Of a stretch of 64,000 nt of DNA, positions 48,501-57,394 are shown one piece after another. The translations under genes were made by a program, and so were the position numbers. The notes under the pieces are model-generated. The model made no database searches. It was given only the letters and a program-made list of their open reading frames with translations, and was not told the origin of the DNA. Within the stretch, counting starts at the first letter, position 1. The number at the start of each line of letters is the position of its first letter. Location of the stretch: positions 1 to 64,000 of the forward strand of contig NZ_JAJTTF010000011.1 in assembly GCF_021341785.1 (NCBI RefSeq), read 5' to 3'. The stretch is from Microbacterium sp. Au-Mic1 (GTDB lineage: Bacteria; Actinomycetota; Actinomycetes; Actinomycetales; Microbacteriaceae).

Positions 48501-51095
48501 ATGACCGCCACGCCCTTCGACCTGCGTTCGATCGGCATGGGGCTGTCCTTCGCCGCCGCGCTCGACGAGGTCGCCACGGCGCTCGACGCCGGAACCGCGG
48601 TCGTCATCAGCGCGCCGCCCGGAACCGGCAAGACCACGCTGATCCCTCCCCTCCTCGCCACCCGCGCGCCGGGCCGCGTGATCGTCACGCAGCCGCGCCG
48701 CGTCGCGGCCCGTGCGGCCGCACGACGGCTCGCACAGCTCGACGGATCCCCGCTCGGAACCAGGGTCGGCTTCACCGTCCGCGGCGAACACGCCATGAGC
48801 CGCGACACCCGCGTCGAGTTCGTGACCGCGGGCGTGCTGCTGCGCCGGATGCTCGACGATCCCGGTCTGGACGGCGTGGATGCCGTGGTCATCGACGAGG
48901 TGCACGAACGCGCCCTCGAGACCGACCTCCTGATCGGGCTGCTCGGCGAGGTGCGCGAGCTGCGTGACGATCTGACCCTCGTCACGATGTCGGCCACGCT
49001 CGAGGCCGAGCGGATCGCCGCCGTCATCGGCGACGACCACGCGCCGGCTACGATCGTCGAGCACACCGTCCCCGCGTATCCGCTCACCGAGCGCTGGGCG
49101 CCGAGCCCCGTGCCGCGGCTGGACGAGCGCGGCGTCACCCGGGGCTTCCTCGACCACGTGGCCCGCACCGCGGCCGAGGCCGCGCGGGATCTCGCCCGCG
49201 ACGACCCCTGGGCCGACGTACTGGTGTTCGCACCGGGCGCGCGCGAGGTCGCCGAGATCGCGCGCCGCCTGCGCGACGATGAGCGAGGCTTCGACGTCCG
49301 GGAACTGCACGGGCAGATCCCGGCCGCGGCGCAGGACGCGGTGATCCGCGGCCGGGACGCGTCCCCAGCGCCGCGCATCATCGTCACCACCTCGCTCGCC
49401 GAGTCGTCTCTCACAGTCCCGGGGGTGCGCGTCGTGGTCGACAGCGGCCTGTCCCGGTTCCCGCAGCGCGACGCGGCCCGCGGCATGAGCGGGCTGGTGA
49501 CCGCCGGCGCCGCCCGCTCCTCCGCCGTGCAGCGGGCCGGCCGTGCCACCCGCCAGGGGCCGGGCACGGTCATCCGCTGCCTCGACGAGCGGACGTACGC
49601 GGCTGCGCCCGCCCGGCCCGCCCCGGAGATCGCGACGGCGGACCTCGCCGATGCCGCGCTGCTCCTGGCGTGCTGGGGTGCACCGGGCGGAGCAGGGCTG
49701 CGCCTGATCGATCCGCTCCCCGCCGACGCCCTCGCCGAGGCGCAACGCGTGCTGCACGATCTCGGCGCGACGGACGCCGACGGCCGCGCCACCGACGAAG
49801 GACGCGCGCTCGCCCGGATCCCGGTCGACCCGCGCCTTGCGCGGGCGCTGATCGACGGCGGCCGCCTCGTGGGCTCCCGGCTGGCCTCCGAGGTCGTCGC
49901 TCTGCTCGGCGGAGACCTGCGCGTGCCCGAGGCGGATGTGGCGGCTGCGATCATCACCCTGCGCAACGGCCGCGGACCCGAATCCCGTCGCTGGTCCCGG
50001 GAGGCCGACCGCCTGCGGCGCCTCATTCCGCCGCCGCCGTCATCCGCACCGTCCTCCGCGCCGGCGCCGCGGACTCCGTCAGCGGAGACCGGGGGCGACC
50101 AGGCGGGACTCGTGATCGCTCTGGCCTTCCCCGCACGTGTGGCCCGTCGGGTCGAACGCACTGCGGACGGGGCGACGTTCCTCCTGGCCTCCGGAACCCG
50201 CGCCGGCGTGCGGCCGCCACTGGCGGAGGTGGAGTGGCTGGCCGTCGCCGACGTCGCACGCGCCTCCGGCCGCGTGGCGGGCGCATCAGGAGCCGTCATC
50301 CGGGCGGCCGCCGCGATCACCGAGACGCAGGCCGCGCAAGCCGCCGACCACCTGGTCACGGACCGGGTCGAAGCGGAGTTCGCGAACGGCAGGGTCGTCG
50401 CCCGCCGCGAACGCCGGATCGGTGCGATCGTGCGCTCATCGGTGCCGATGCGGCCGAGCGTGGAGGAGGGCCGCGACGCGGTGCGGCGCGCCCTGCGCAC
50501 GCACGGCCTCGACGTCTTCGCCTGGTCCGAGACGGCGGATCAGCTGCGCCGCAGGCTCGCCCTGCTGCACCACGCGATCGGATCCGGATGGCCCGACGTC
50601 TCGGACGCCGCCCTGACCGCCGCCCTCGACGACTGGCTCGGCCCGGAGATCGACGCACTCGCGACCGGAACCCCGACGGCGCGGATCGACCTCGGCCCGG
50701 CGCTGCGCCGGCTGCTGCCCTGGCCCGCCGCCGCGGAGTTCGACGCGCTCGCACCCGAGCGCCTGGAGGTGCCGAGCGGATCACGGATCCGGATCGAGTA
50801 TCCACCCCACGACGACCCCGCCGCCCGCCCCGTGGTCGCGGTGAAGCTGCAGGAGTGCTTCGGCTGGGCCGAGACTCCGCGGCTCGCCGGCGGACGTGTC
50901 CCGGTGCTGTTCCACCTGCTCTCCCCCGCCGGGCGCCCGCTCGCCGTGACCGGCGACCTCGCGTCGTTCTGGTCGGGGCCCTATGCCCAGGTGCGGGCCG
51001 AGATGCGCGGGCGCTACCCGAAGCATCCCTGGCCGGAGGACCCCTGGCAGGCCGCGCCGACCCGGCACACGAAGAACCGCGCCGCGCGCGACTAG
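48501..51095 (+). CDS. hrpB: ATP-dependent RNA helicase HrpB
   Basis: The 864-residue DEAH/RHA-type helicase has Walker A APPGTGKTT (38-46), motif Ia TQPRRVAARAAARRLA, motif II DEVHER, motif III TMSATLE, motif V TTSLAESSLTVPGV and motif VI QRAGRATRQGPG. The HrpB-specific C-terminal domain follows, ending RYPKHPWPEDPW. The product unwinds RNA; its cellular role in bacteria is poorly defined. A Pro/Ser-rich linker (SAPSSAPAPRTPS) near residue 515 is longer than usual. It ends with a four-base overlap on the convergent ABC permease. Confidence 0.93.
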   Translation: MTATPFDLRSIGMGLSFAAALDEVATALDAGTAVVISAPPGTGKTTLIPPLLATRAPGRVIVTQPRRVAARAAARRLAQLDGSPLGTRVGFTVRGEHAMSRDTRVEFVTAGVLLRRMLDDPGLDGVDAVVIDEVHERALETDLLIGLLGEVRELRDDLTLVTMSATLEAERIAAVIGDDHAPATIVEHTVPAYPLTERWAPSPVPRLDERGVTRGFLDHVARTAAEAARDLARDDPWADVLVFAPGAREVAEIARRLRDDERGFDVRELHGQIPAAAQDAVIRGRDASPAPRIIVTTSLAESSLTVPGVRVVVDSGLSRFPQRDAARGMSGLVTAGAARSSAVQRAGRATRQGPGTVIRCLDERTYAAAPARPAPEIATADLADAALLLACWGAPGGAGLRLIDPLPADALAEAQRVLHDLGATDADGRATDEGRALARIPVDPRLARALIDGGRLVGSRLASEVVALLGGDLRVPEADVAAAIITLRNGRGPESRRWSREADRLRRLIPPPPSSAPSSAPAPRTPSAETGGDQAGLVIALAFPARVARRVERTADGATFLLASGTRAGVRPPLAEVEWLAVADVARASGRVAGASGAVIRAAAAITETQAAQAADHLVTDRVEAEFANGRVVARRERRIGAIVRSSVPMRPSVEEGRDAVRRALRTHGLDVFAWSETADQLRRRLALLHHAIGSGWPDVSDAALTAALDDWLGPEIDALATGTPTARIDLGPALRRLLPWPAAAEFDALAPERLEVPSGSRIRIEYPPHDDPAARPVVAVKLQECFGWAETPRLAGGRVPVLFHLLSPAGRPLAVTGDLASFWSGPYAQVRAEMRGRYPKHPWPEDPWQAAPTRHTKNRAARD

Positions 51096-51826
51096 GACGT
51101 GCGCCGGCGCAGCGTGAGCGGCGCGAGCACGAGGAACGCCACAGCGAAGCCGGCCACGATCAGCACCGGACGCCACAGGTCCCAATCCCCGGTGCCCGCG
51201 GTCACGGCCTGGATCGCGTCGATCGCATGGCTGAGCGGCAGCCTGTCGGAGATCGTGTAGAGCACGTCGGGCATCTTGTCCCGCGGCATGAACAGGCCGC
51301 CGAGGATGATCTGCGGGAACACCAGCACCGGCATGAACTGCACGGCCTGGAACTCGGTCTGCGCGAACGCGCTCGCGAGCAGTCCGAGCGAGGTGCCCAG
51401 CAGCGCGTCCACGACCGCGACGAGCCCGAGCTGCCAGAGCGGCCCGTCCACGGTGAGCCCGCACACGTACACCGCGAACGCGACCGTGACGACGGCCTGC
51501 AGCACCGCCATCAGCCCGAACGCGAGTGCGTAGCCGAGCACGAAGTCGGCCTTGCCGAGCGGGGTCGTCATGAGCCGCTCGAGCGTGCCCGAACGCCGCT
51601 CGCGCAGGGTCGTGATCGAGCTCACGAGGAACATCACGATGAAAGGGAAAAGGCCGAGGATCGCTCCGCCGAACGTGTCGAACACGCCCTTGGTGTCGGT
51701 GAAGAGCCAGGCGAAGAGGCCCACCAGCAGGCTCGGCGCGACCACCATGAGCGCGATCGAGCGCGGGTCGTGACGGAGCTGCGCGAGCACCCGGCCCGCC
51801 GTCGCGAACAGCCGGCGCGGGTTCAT
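51092..51826 (-). CDS. ABC-2 type exporter permease
   Basis: The 244-residue protein has six hydrophobic segments and the ABC-2 pattern (MVVAPSLLVGLFAWLF, SITTLRERRSGTLERLMTTPLGKADFVLGYALAF, FPQIILGGLFMPRDKMPDVLYTISDRLPLSHAIDAI). It works with the ATPase encoded by 51823-52596, whose stop overlaps this ATG. The exporter's cargo is unknown; drugs or lipids are usual for this class. Confidence 0.9.
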   Translation of the reverse strand: MNPRRLFATAGRVLAQLRHDPRSIALMVVAPSLLVGLFAWLFTDTKGVFDTFGGAILGLFPFIVMFLVSSITTLRERRSGTLERLMTTPLGKADFVLGYALAFGLMAVLQAVVTVAFAVYVCGLTVDGPLWQLGLVAVVDALLGTSLGLLASAFAQTEFQAVQFMPVLVFPQIILGGLFMPRDKMPDVLYTISDRLPLSHAIDAIQAVTAGTGDWDLWRPVLIVAGFAVAFLVLAPLTLRRRTS

Positions 51827-52596
51827 GATGCCGCCGCCTCACGCTGCTGCCGACGGGTATGCGGCTGCGCACCGCTCTCCGCGGCCTCGTCCCGGGCGAT
51901 GAGCACGAGGAACGCCTGCTCGGGATCCGTCTTGCCCGTGTCCGCCAGCAGCTCGGCCGGCGTCGTGTCGGACACGATCCGCCCCTCGCGCATGAGCAGC
52001 AGCCGGTCGCAGCGCAGCGCCTCGTCCATCACGTGGCTGGAGACGATCATCGTGGTGCCGGCCTCCGCGATCCGGCGGAACAGGTCCCACAGCTCCGCGC
52101 GCAGCACCGGGTCGAGCCCGACGGTCGGCTCATCGAGCACCACGAGCTCGGGCGAGCCCAGCAGCGCGACCCCGAGCGACACCCGGTTCGCCTGTCCGCC
52201 GCTGAGTGCGGAGACCCGCTGCCCGGCGTACGGGGTCAGCCCGACCTGCTCCATGACACGGTCGGCGTCGGCATGGTCGACCCCGAGCACCGCGGCGAAG
52301 TAGCGCAGGTTCTGCCGCACCGTGAGGTCGGAGTACACGGCGGCGCCTTGCGTGCCGTAGGCGACCCTGTGGCGCAGGGCGCCGGATCCCGCGGGCAGCC
52401 CCAGCACCTCGACCTTCCCCGAGCGGATCCGCTGCACGCCCACGATCGCGCGCATGAGCGTCGTCTTGCCGCAGCCCGACGGGCCGAGCAGCCCCGTCAC
52501 CTCGCCGCGGGGAATCGTCAGCGCGAGGCCGTCGAACACGTCGTGCCGGCCGCGCCGCACGTGCAGCCCGTCGATCACCACCGCGTTATTCATCAT
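51823..52596 (-). CDS. ABC exporter ATP-binding protein
   Basis: The 257-residue protein has Walker A GPSGCGKTT, signature LSGGQANRVSLGVALL, Walker B LVVLDEPTVGLDP and H-loop SSHVMDEA. The start is the ATG at 52596 (or 52593), with no ribosome site; -10 CATAAT ends seven bases before it, so the message is probably leaderless. It pairs with the downstream permease. A perfect palindrome covers the promoter and start, and a TetR gene lies just upstream, so TetR control is likely. Confidence 0.9.
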   Translation of the reverse strand: MMNNAVVIDGLHVRRGRHDVFDGLALTIPRGEVTGLLGPSGCGKTTLMRAIVGVQRIRSGKVEVLGLPAGSGALRHRVAYGTQGAAVYSDLTVRQNLRYFAAVLGVDHADADRVMEQVGLTPYAGQRVSALSGGQANRVSLGVALLGSPELVVLDEPTVGLDPVLRAELWDLFRRIAEAGTTMIVSSHVMDEALRCDRLLLMREGRIVSDTTPAELLADTGKTDPEQAFLVLIARDEAAESGAQPHTRRQQREAAAS

Positions 52597-52605
52597 GTGA
52601 TGAAT
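52588..52605. promoter_or_regulatory. Perfect palindromic operator over exporter promoter and start
   Basis: ATTCATCA TG TGATGAAT is a perfect 8-2-8 inverted repeat. It overlaps the -10 (52609-52604) and the start codons at 52596/52593. The TetR protein encoded at 52810-53397 is the likely ligand. Confidence 0.65.
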
Positions 52606-52632
52606 TATGGATCCGGGAGGGGCGAGGGTCAA
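52604..52632 (-). promoter_or_regulatory. Leaderless promoter of the ABC exporter
   Basis: On the minus strand, TTGACC (52632-52627) and CATAAT (52609-52604) are exactly 17 bases apart, and the ATG at 52596 begins seven bases after the -10. Confidence 0.65.
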
Positions 52633-52672
52633 GGGTCTACGGTCGTTGCGCGCACCGACACGTGCCTCCCCC

Positions 52673-52783
52673 GGGGTCGTTGAGCGAGCACCGAGCGCAG
52701 CGAGGAGCGAGACGAAACGCGGCGCCCCGCACGATCGCCCCGTTTCGTCTCGGTCGCCTGCGGCGTCCTCGCTCAACGACCCC
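52673..52783. repeat. Long inverted repeat (REP-like or terminator element)
   Basis: GGGGTCGTTGAGCGAG (52673-52688) is matched by CTCGCTCAACGACCCC (52768-52783). Inner arms GAGACGAAACG and CGTTTCGTCTC also pair, giving a stem of over 40 bases with a GC-rich centre. It lies between the TetR stop and the exporter promoter. Elements of this sequence type are common between genes in Microbacterium, probably as terminators or REP-like repeats. Confidence 0.7.
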
Positions 52784-52809
52784 AGCCCGAGGCGGGGCGC
52801 AAGGCCGAG

Positions 52810-53397
52810 TCAGTCGAACAGGTAGCGCTGGATCGTCGGCCCGATGCGCACGACGAGCTCGTCGATCGGGGCATCGGCGATGGGCTGCAGCCTCACCACG
52901 TACCGCGTCACGATCAGCCCGGCCATCTGAGAGGCGACGAGCGTGGCCCGCAGCGCGGCATCGGGCACCTCGAGAAGCGCCGTGATCCGGCCGATCAGCT
53001 CACGCGAGAGGAAGCCGACCAGCACGGGCGACATCGCCTTGGATCCGAGCGCGACGCGGATCATCGTCACTCCGCGCCGGCGCACGTCCGGGCGCTCGAA
53101 CGCCTCCAGCACATAGTGCACCACGCGCTCGCCGACCTCGTCGCGGGGCCCCTGCACGATCGCCGGCACGTCCACATCGGGGCGCAGCGGGATGCCGACG
53201 ACCTCCGCGAACAGATCCGCCTTGGCGCCGAAGTAGTGGTGCACCAGCGCGGAGTCCACCTCCGCGCGCGCTGCGATCGCGCGGATCGTGGCGCCGTCGT
53301 AGCCGTTCTCGCCGAACTCGTGCTCCGCGGCGACGACGATCCGCTCCCGGGATCCGGACTCCCCTCTGGGGCGCCCGCGGCGACGCGTCGTGCTCAT
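52810..53397 (-). CDS. TetR-family transcriptional regulator
   Basis: The 195-residue protein has an N-terminal helix-turn-helix (RERIVVAAEHEFGENGYDGATIRAIAARAEVDSALVHHYFGAKADLF, about 18-62) and a C-terminal ligand domain of the TetR_C type (VRRRGVTMIRVALGSKAMSPVL, ATLVASQMAGLIVTRYVVRL). It is upstream of, and in the same direction as, the ABC exporter, whose promoter carries a perfect palindrome, so exporter repression is its probable job. Confidence 0.9.
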   Translation of the reverse strand: MSTTRRRGRPRGESGSRERIVVAAEHEFGENGYDGATIRAIAARAEVDSALVHHYFGAKADLFAEVVGIPLRPDVDVPAIVQGPRDEVGERVVHYVLEAFERPDVRRRGVTMIRVALGSKAMSPVLVGFLSRELIGRITALLEVPDAALRATLVASQMAGLIVTRYVVRLQPIADAPIDELVVRIGPTIQRYLFD

Positions 53398-53452
53398 CTG
53401 CTCACCCTACGACGGGTGCGCACAGGGCGCGCACCGGGGCTCAGAACTCGGC

Positions 53453-54955
53453 TCAGCACTCGATGACGTTCACCGCGAGGCCGCCCTCGCTCGTCTCCTT
53501 GTACTTGGTCGACATGTCCAGGCCGGTCTGCCGCATGGTCTCGACGACGGCGTCCAGCGAGACGTAGTGCTGGCCGTCGCCGCGCAGCGCGAGCCGGGCC
53601 GCGGTCACGGCCGTGGAGGCGGCGATCGCGTTGCGCTCGATGCACGGGATCTGCACGAGCCCGCCGATCGGGTCGCAGGTGAGCCCGAGGTGGTGCTCCA
53701 TGGCGATCTCGGCGGCGTTCTCGATCTGCCGGTTCGTGCCGCCCATCACGGCGGTCAGCCCGCCCGCGGCCATGGCGCACGCGGATCCGACCTCGGCCTG
53801 GCAGCCGCCCTCGGCGCCGGAGATCGACGCGTTCGCCTTGAACAGGGATCCGAGCGCGGTCGCGGTCAGCAGGAATCGGCGGATGCCGCGACGACGGTTG
53901 GCCTCCGCGAGCTCTTCGGGATCCTCGAGCGCACCGACCGCGACGAGCGAGGCCTCCGCGCCGAAGCCGAGCAGGGCGCTGCCGACCAGCTCCCCGTACG
54001 GGGTGACCGCATTGCCCGCGCCGAGTCCGGAGTCGGCGAGGAAGCGCCACCAGTACATCGCCACGGCGGGCAGGATCCCGGCGGCGCCGTTCGTGGGCGC
54101 GGTGACCACGCGTCCGCCCGCGGCGTTCTCCTCGTTCACGGCGAGCGCGAATGCGCCCAGCCACTCGCCGGGAACGGCGGGGTGCCCGTCGGACTCGACC
54201 TCGTCCAGCTGCTCCCGGATCGCACCGGCGCGACGCTTGACCTTGAGGATGCCGGGCAGCGTGCCCTCGGCGTGCAGGCCCGCGTCGACGCAGGCGGCCA
54301 TCGCGTTCCAGATCGCGTCGAGCCCGGCCGCGACCTCCTCCTCGCTGCGCAGTGCGGTCTCGTTGCGCCGCGCGAGCTCGGCGATGGTCAGCCCGTTCTC
54401 GTCGCACAGCTCGAGCAGCGAGGCGGCGTCCTTGTACGCGAAGGGGAAGGCGGCCTTGCCCAGGGAGCGTCCTGCCTCCTCGCCGTCACGGCGGATGAAC
54501 CCGCCGCCGATCGAGTAGTAGGTCTCCTGCGCGAGATGGATCCCGTCCGCGTCGAGGGCGCGCAGCGTCATCGCATTGGGGTGGCCGGGCAGGCGCGTGC
54601 GCGGCTCGAAGGTGATGTCGTCCTTGGCGAACACGATGTCGTGCGTGCCGTTCAGCGCGAGTGAGGATCCGTCGGTCCAATCGGCCCAGGCGCGGCGCAC
54701 GTCCGCGGGATCGCAGGTCTCGGGAGTGAGGCCGCGCAGGCCCGCGACGACCGCGTCGGGCGTGCCGTGACCGAGGCCGGTCGCGCCGAGGGATCCGTAC
54801 AGCGAGCAGGTGACGCGGGCCACCTGGTCCAGCGTGCCGTCCGCGGCGAGCCGGGCGGCGAAGTCGACGCCGGCACGCATCGGGCCCACCGTGTGGGAGC
54901 TCGAAGGTCCTACACCGATGGAGAACAGATCGAAGGCCGAGACGTACGCAGTCAC
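53453..54955 (-). CDS. sdaA: L-serine ammonia-lyase (iron-sulfur)
   Basis: The 500-residue single-chain L-serine dehydratase starts AYVSAFDLFSIGVGPSSSHTVGPMRAG, carries TAPTNGAAGILPAV and the cluster cysteines in EGGCQAEVGSACAMAA and LTCDPIGGLVQIPCIERN. It deaminates L-serine to pyruvate using a [4Fe-4S] cluster. The GTG at 54955 matches the family start; GGAGG lies close to it, and a longer frame upstream is not conserved-looking. It stands apart from its neighbours. Confidence 0.94.
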   Translation of the reverse strand: MTAYVSAFDLFSIGVGPSSSHTVGPMRAGVDFAARLAADGTLDQVARVTCSLYGSLGATGLGHGTPDAVVAGLRGLTPETCDPADVRRAWADWTDGSSLALNGTHDIVFAKDDITFEPRTRLPGHPNAMTLRALDADGIHLAQETYYSIGGGFIRRDGEEAGRSLGKAAFPFAYKDAASLLELCDENGLTIAELARRNETALRSEEEVAAGLDAIWNAMAACVDAGLHAEGTLPGILKVKRRAGAIREQLDEVESDGHPAVPGEWLGAFALAVNEENAAGGRVVTAPTNGAAGILPAVAMYWWRFLADSGLGAGNAVTPYGELVGSALLGFGAEASLVAVGALEDPEELAEANRRRGIRRFLLTATALGSLFKANASISGAEGGCQAEVGSACAMAAGGLTAVMGGTNRQIENAAEIAMEHHLGLTCDPIGGLVQIPCIERNAIAASTAVTAARLALRGDGQHYVSLDAVVETMRQTGLDMSTKYKETSEGGLAVNVIEC

Positions 54956-55014
54956 CCCTCCAGCGTAATCCGCGCGGAGGCTCCCGGATCCGCGTCCGGT
55001 GACGGCAACGCCGT

Positions 55015-56538
55015 TCACACGGCGGGCAGCGTCACCACGAACGTCGCGCCGGGGCCCGGTCCGATCGCGACGACACCGCCGTGGGCTTCGACCACGGCAC
55101 GTGCGATCGCCATGCCGAGACCGGTGCCTCCGCCCTCCCGCGAACGCGAGGTCTCGCCGCGGGCGAAGCGCTCGAACACGCTCTCTCGCACCGCAGCGGG
55201 CAGGCCGGGTCCGTCGTCGGAGACCGTGAGGCGCACGGATCCGACCTCGTGCCCGGTCCGCACCTCATCCAGCCGCACGTGCACGGTCGTTCCGGCCGGA
55301 GTGTGCACCCGGGCGTTGCCGAGGAGGTTGTCGACCACACGGCGCAGATCCGCCGCGTCGCCGCGCACGAGCGCGGGATCCTCGCCGAGCTCCATCACCC
55401 ATGCGTGGTCAGGGCCCGCGAGGCGGGCCGCGAGCACGGCCTCGGCGACGAGGAGCCGCAGATCGATCTCGTCGCGCGCCAGCTCGGGCAGCGCGTCGAG
55501 GCGCGCCAGCACGAGCAGCTGATCGATGAGCGCCCCCATCCGCACGCCCTCGACATCGATGAGCGCCGCGTTGCCGCGGACCTCCCGCTCCTCGGCGTCG
55601 GATCGGCTCGAGAGCTGGGCGTAGGCGCGGATCGTCGCGAGCGGGGTGCGCAGTTCGTGGCTGGCGTCGGCGACGAAGCGCCGCATGGTCGACTCACTCG
55701 CCTCGCGCTGCGCGAGGGCGTTCTCGACGTGGTCGAGCATGTCGTTCAGAGCGGCGCCGACCTGGCCGACCTCGGCGGTCGAGGCGATGTCGCGCGCCTC
55801 GACGCGCTCGGCGAGCCGCACCTCTCCCCGATCGAGCGGCACCGCCGTGACCGCGGCGGCCGTGTGCGCGACGCGGCGCAGCGGGCGCAGCGCCCGGCCC
55901 ATCGCGACCGCCGCGGCCGCGATCGCCAGAACGATGCAGGCGATGCCCACCAGTGCCACCACGAGTGTCAGCCGCCCTGTCACGGCGGTGACCGACTCCA
56001 GCGGCAGGGCCGTGACCACGCCCACGCCGGTCGGCGTCGTGCGCCCGGCGACCCGGTACGCGCCGAGGGAGCCGCCGAGGTCGAGGGTGACCGGTGCCGT
56101 GCGATCCGCGGATCCGGTGGGGAGGCGCGTCGCCAGGAGCGTCTTCTGCGCGGCGGTGAGGTCGTGCCGCACACCGTCGGATGCGATCCAGCCGCCGATC
56201 TCGAACGTGCCGTCGCGGAAGATCGCCGTGATCGTGCCGGCGGACTGGCCGGGGGCGCCGACCACGTCGTCGCGGTTGGGGCGCGTGGCCGGCGGCGTCG
56301 GCGCCGGGGTGGGTCCCGGGGTGTTCTGAGGCGTCGAGCCGGGCGTCGAACCCGGTCCCCGACCCCCGGCGATGTCCGCCCCGCGCGCGGCCGCGCCGTT
56401 CAGGCGGGCATCGACCTGACCCAGCATGTAGTCGTGCAGCGACAGCACCGCGACCACGCCGACGACGATGCTCACCGCCGCGACCAGGGCCGAGGCGATG
56501 AGCACCACCTGAAGGCGGAGGCTGCGAGGGCGTCTCAT
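55015..56538 (-). CDS. Sensor histidine kinase of an envelope-linked two-component system
   Basis: The 507-residue protein has TM1 (VVLIASALVAAVSIVVGVVAVLSL), an extracytoplasmic loop with a Thr/Pro-rich spacer (GSTPGSTPQNTPGPTPAPTP), TM2 (LTLVVALVGIACIVLAIAAAAVA), HAMP, H-box DASHELRTPLATIRAYAQL, N-box NLLGNARVHTP and G-boxes DDGPGLP and GGTGLGMAIA. Its ATG overlaps the response-regulator stop (ATGA). It is the last gene of an operon that starts with two envelope glycosyltransferases. Confidence 0.92.
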   Translation of the reverse strand: MRRPRSLRLQVVLIASALVAAVSIVVGVVAVLSLHDYMLGQVDARLNGAAARGADIAGGRGPGSTPGSTPQNTPGPTPAPTPPATRPNRDDVVGAPGQSAGTITAIFRDGTFEIGGWIASDGVRHDLTAAQKTLLATRLPTGSADRTAPVTLDLGGSLGAYRVAGRTTPTGVGVVTALPLESVTAVTGRLTLVVALVGIACIVLAIAAAAVAMGRALRPLRRVAHTAAAVTAVPLDRGEVRLAERVEARDIASTAEVGQVGAALNDMLDHVENALAQREASESTMRRFVADASHELRTPLATIRAYAQLSSRSDAEEREVRGNAALIDVEGVRMGALIDQLLVLARLDALPELARDEIDLRLLVAEAVLAARLAGPDHAWVMELGEDPALVRGDAADLRRVVDNLLGNARVHTPAGTTVHVRLDEVRTGHEVGSVRLTVSDDGPGLPAAVRESVFERFARGETSRSREGGGTGLGMAIARAVVEAHGGVVAIGPGPGATFVVTLPAV

Positions 56539-57368
56539 GCGCCTCCCCCGGCTCCGGAACCGGAACCGGAACCGTCGACCGGGACCGTACCGCCGCCCGC
56601 ACCGTCCGCGACGCGCAGCACGTAGCCGACCAGCCGCACGGTCTCCAGGTTCAGCACCGTCGATGCGGAGAGCTTTCGGCGCAGGCTCGACACGTAGACC
56701 TCGACGAGGTTCGACTCGGTGCCGAAGTCGTACCCCCAGACCGCCTCGAGGATCTGAGCCCGCCGCAGCACCCGCCCGGCGTTGTTGGCGAGCAGGAGCA
56801 GCAGCTCGAACTCGGTGGGCGTCAGCTCGAGCGGCGATCCGGCGAGCTCGGCCGTCGACTCGCCCTTGTCCACCGCGAGGTCGCCGACCCGCAGCTGCGA
56901 TTCGGCGGGCCGGGCGATCGCCGCGGCGCTGCGGGCCAGCACCCGTACTCTCGCCTGCAGCTCGGCGATCGCGAAGGGCTTGGTGAGGTAGTCGTCGCCA
57001 CCGGCGCGGAGCCCTGCGATGCGGTCGTCGTGGCTGTCCAGCGCCGTGAGGAACAGCACCCTGATCTCGGGCCGGATCGCACGGATCCGCTCGAGGGTGT
57101 CGAGCCCGTCGATGTCGGGCATCATGATGTCGAGCACGACCACGTCGGGCTGGAACTCGCGCACCGCGATGAGGGCGCTCCGGCCGCGGTGCTCGATCCG
57201 CACCTCCCAGCCATCGGCTCCCAGGGACTCGCCCACCGCCGCGGCGAGCGCCTGCTCGTCGTCGACCACGAGCGCCCGTGCCGGCGATCCGTCTGCCCGC
57301 ACCACCGGCGGCAGTCCGAGCGGCATCGACGTCGCGGCGGATCCGGACTCGGTCGTGGCATCGGCCAT
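56535..57368 (-). CDS. OmpR/PhoB-type response regulator
   Basis: The 277-residue protein has a Ser/Ala-rich start, a receiver domain (ALVVDDEQALAAAVGESLG, phospho-Asp in VVVLDIMMPDIDG, KPF near TKPFAIAELQARV) and a winged-helix DNA-binding domain (LTPTEFELLLLLANNAGRVLRRAQILEAVWGYDF, NLVEVYVSSLRRKL). The ATG at 57368 has GGGAG six bases ahead. The Gly/Ser tail (GSGSGSGAGGGA) is unusual. It is co-transcribed with the kinase and the two glycosyltransferases. Confidence 0.92.
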   Translation of the reverse strand: MADATTESGSAATSMPLGLPPVVRADGSPARALVVDDEQALAAAVGESLGADGWEVRIEHRGRSALIAVREFQPDVVVLDIMMPDIDGLDTLERIRAIRPEIRVLFLTALDSHDDRIAGLRAGGDDYLTKPFAIAELQARVRVLARSAAAIARPAESQLRVGDLAVDKGESTAELAGSPLELTPTEFELLLLLANNAGRVLRRAQILEAVWGYDFGTESNLVEVYVSSLRRKLSASTVLNLETVRLVGYVLRVADGAGGGTVPVDGSGSGSGAGGGA

Positions 57369-57394
57369 GATCTGCTCCCCTCGCCCCTGCCGGT

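Noticed and set aside
52673..52783. Inverted repeat as ends of a mobile element
   Set aside because: The arms enclose only about 80 bases, there is no transposase or target duplication, and the shape is a single hairpin.
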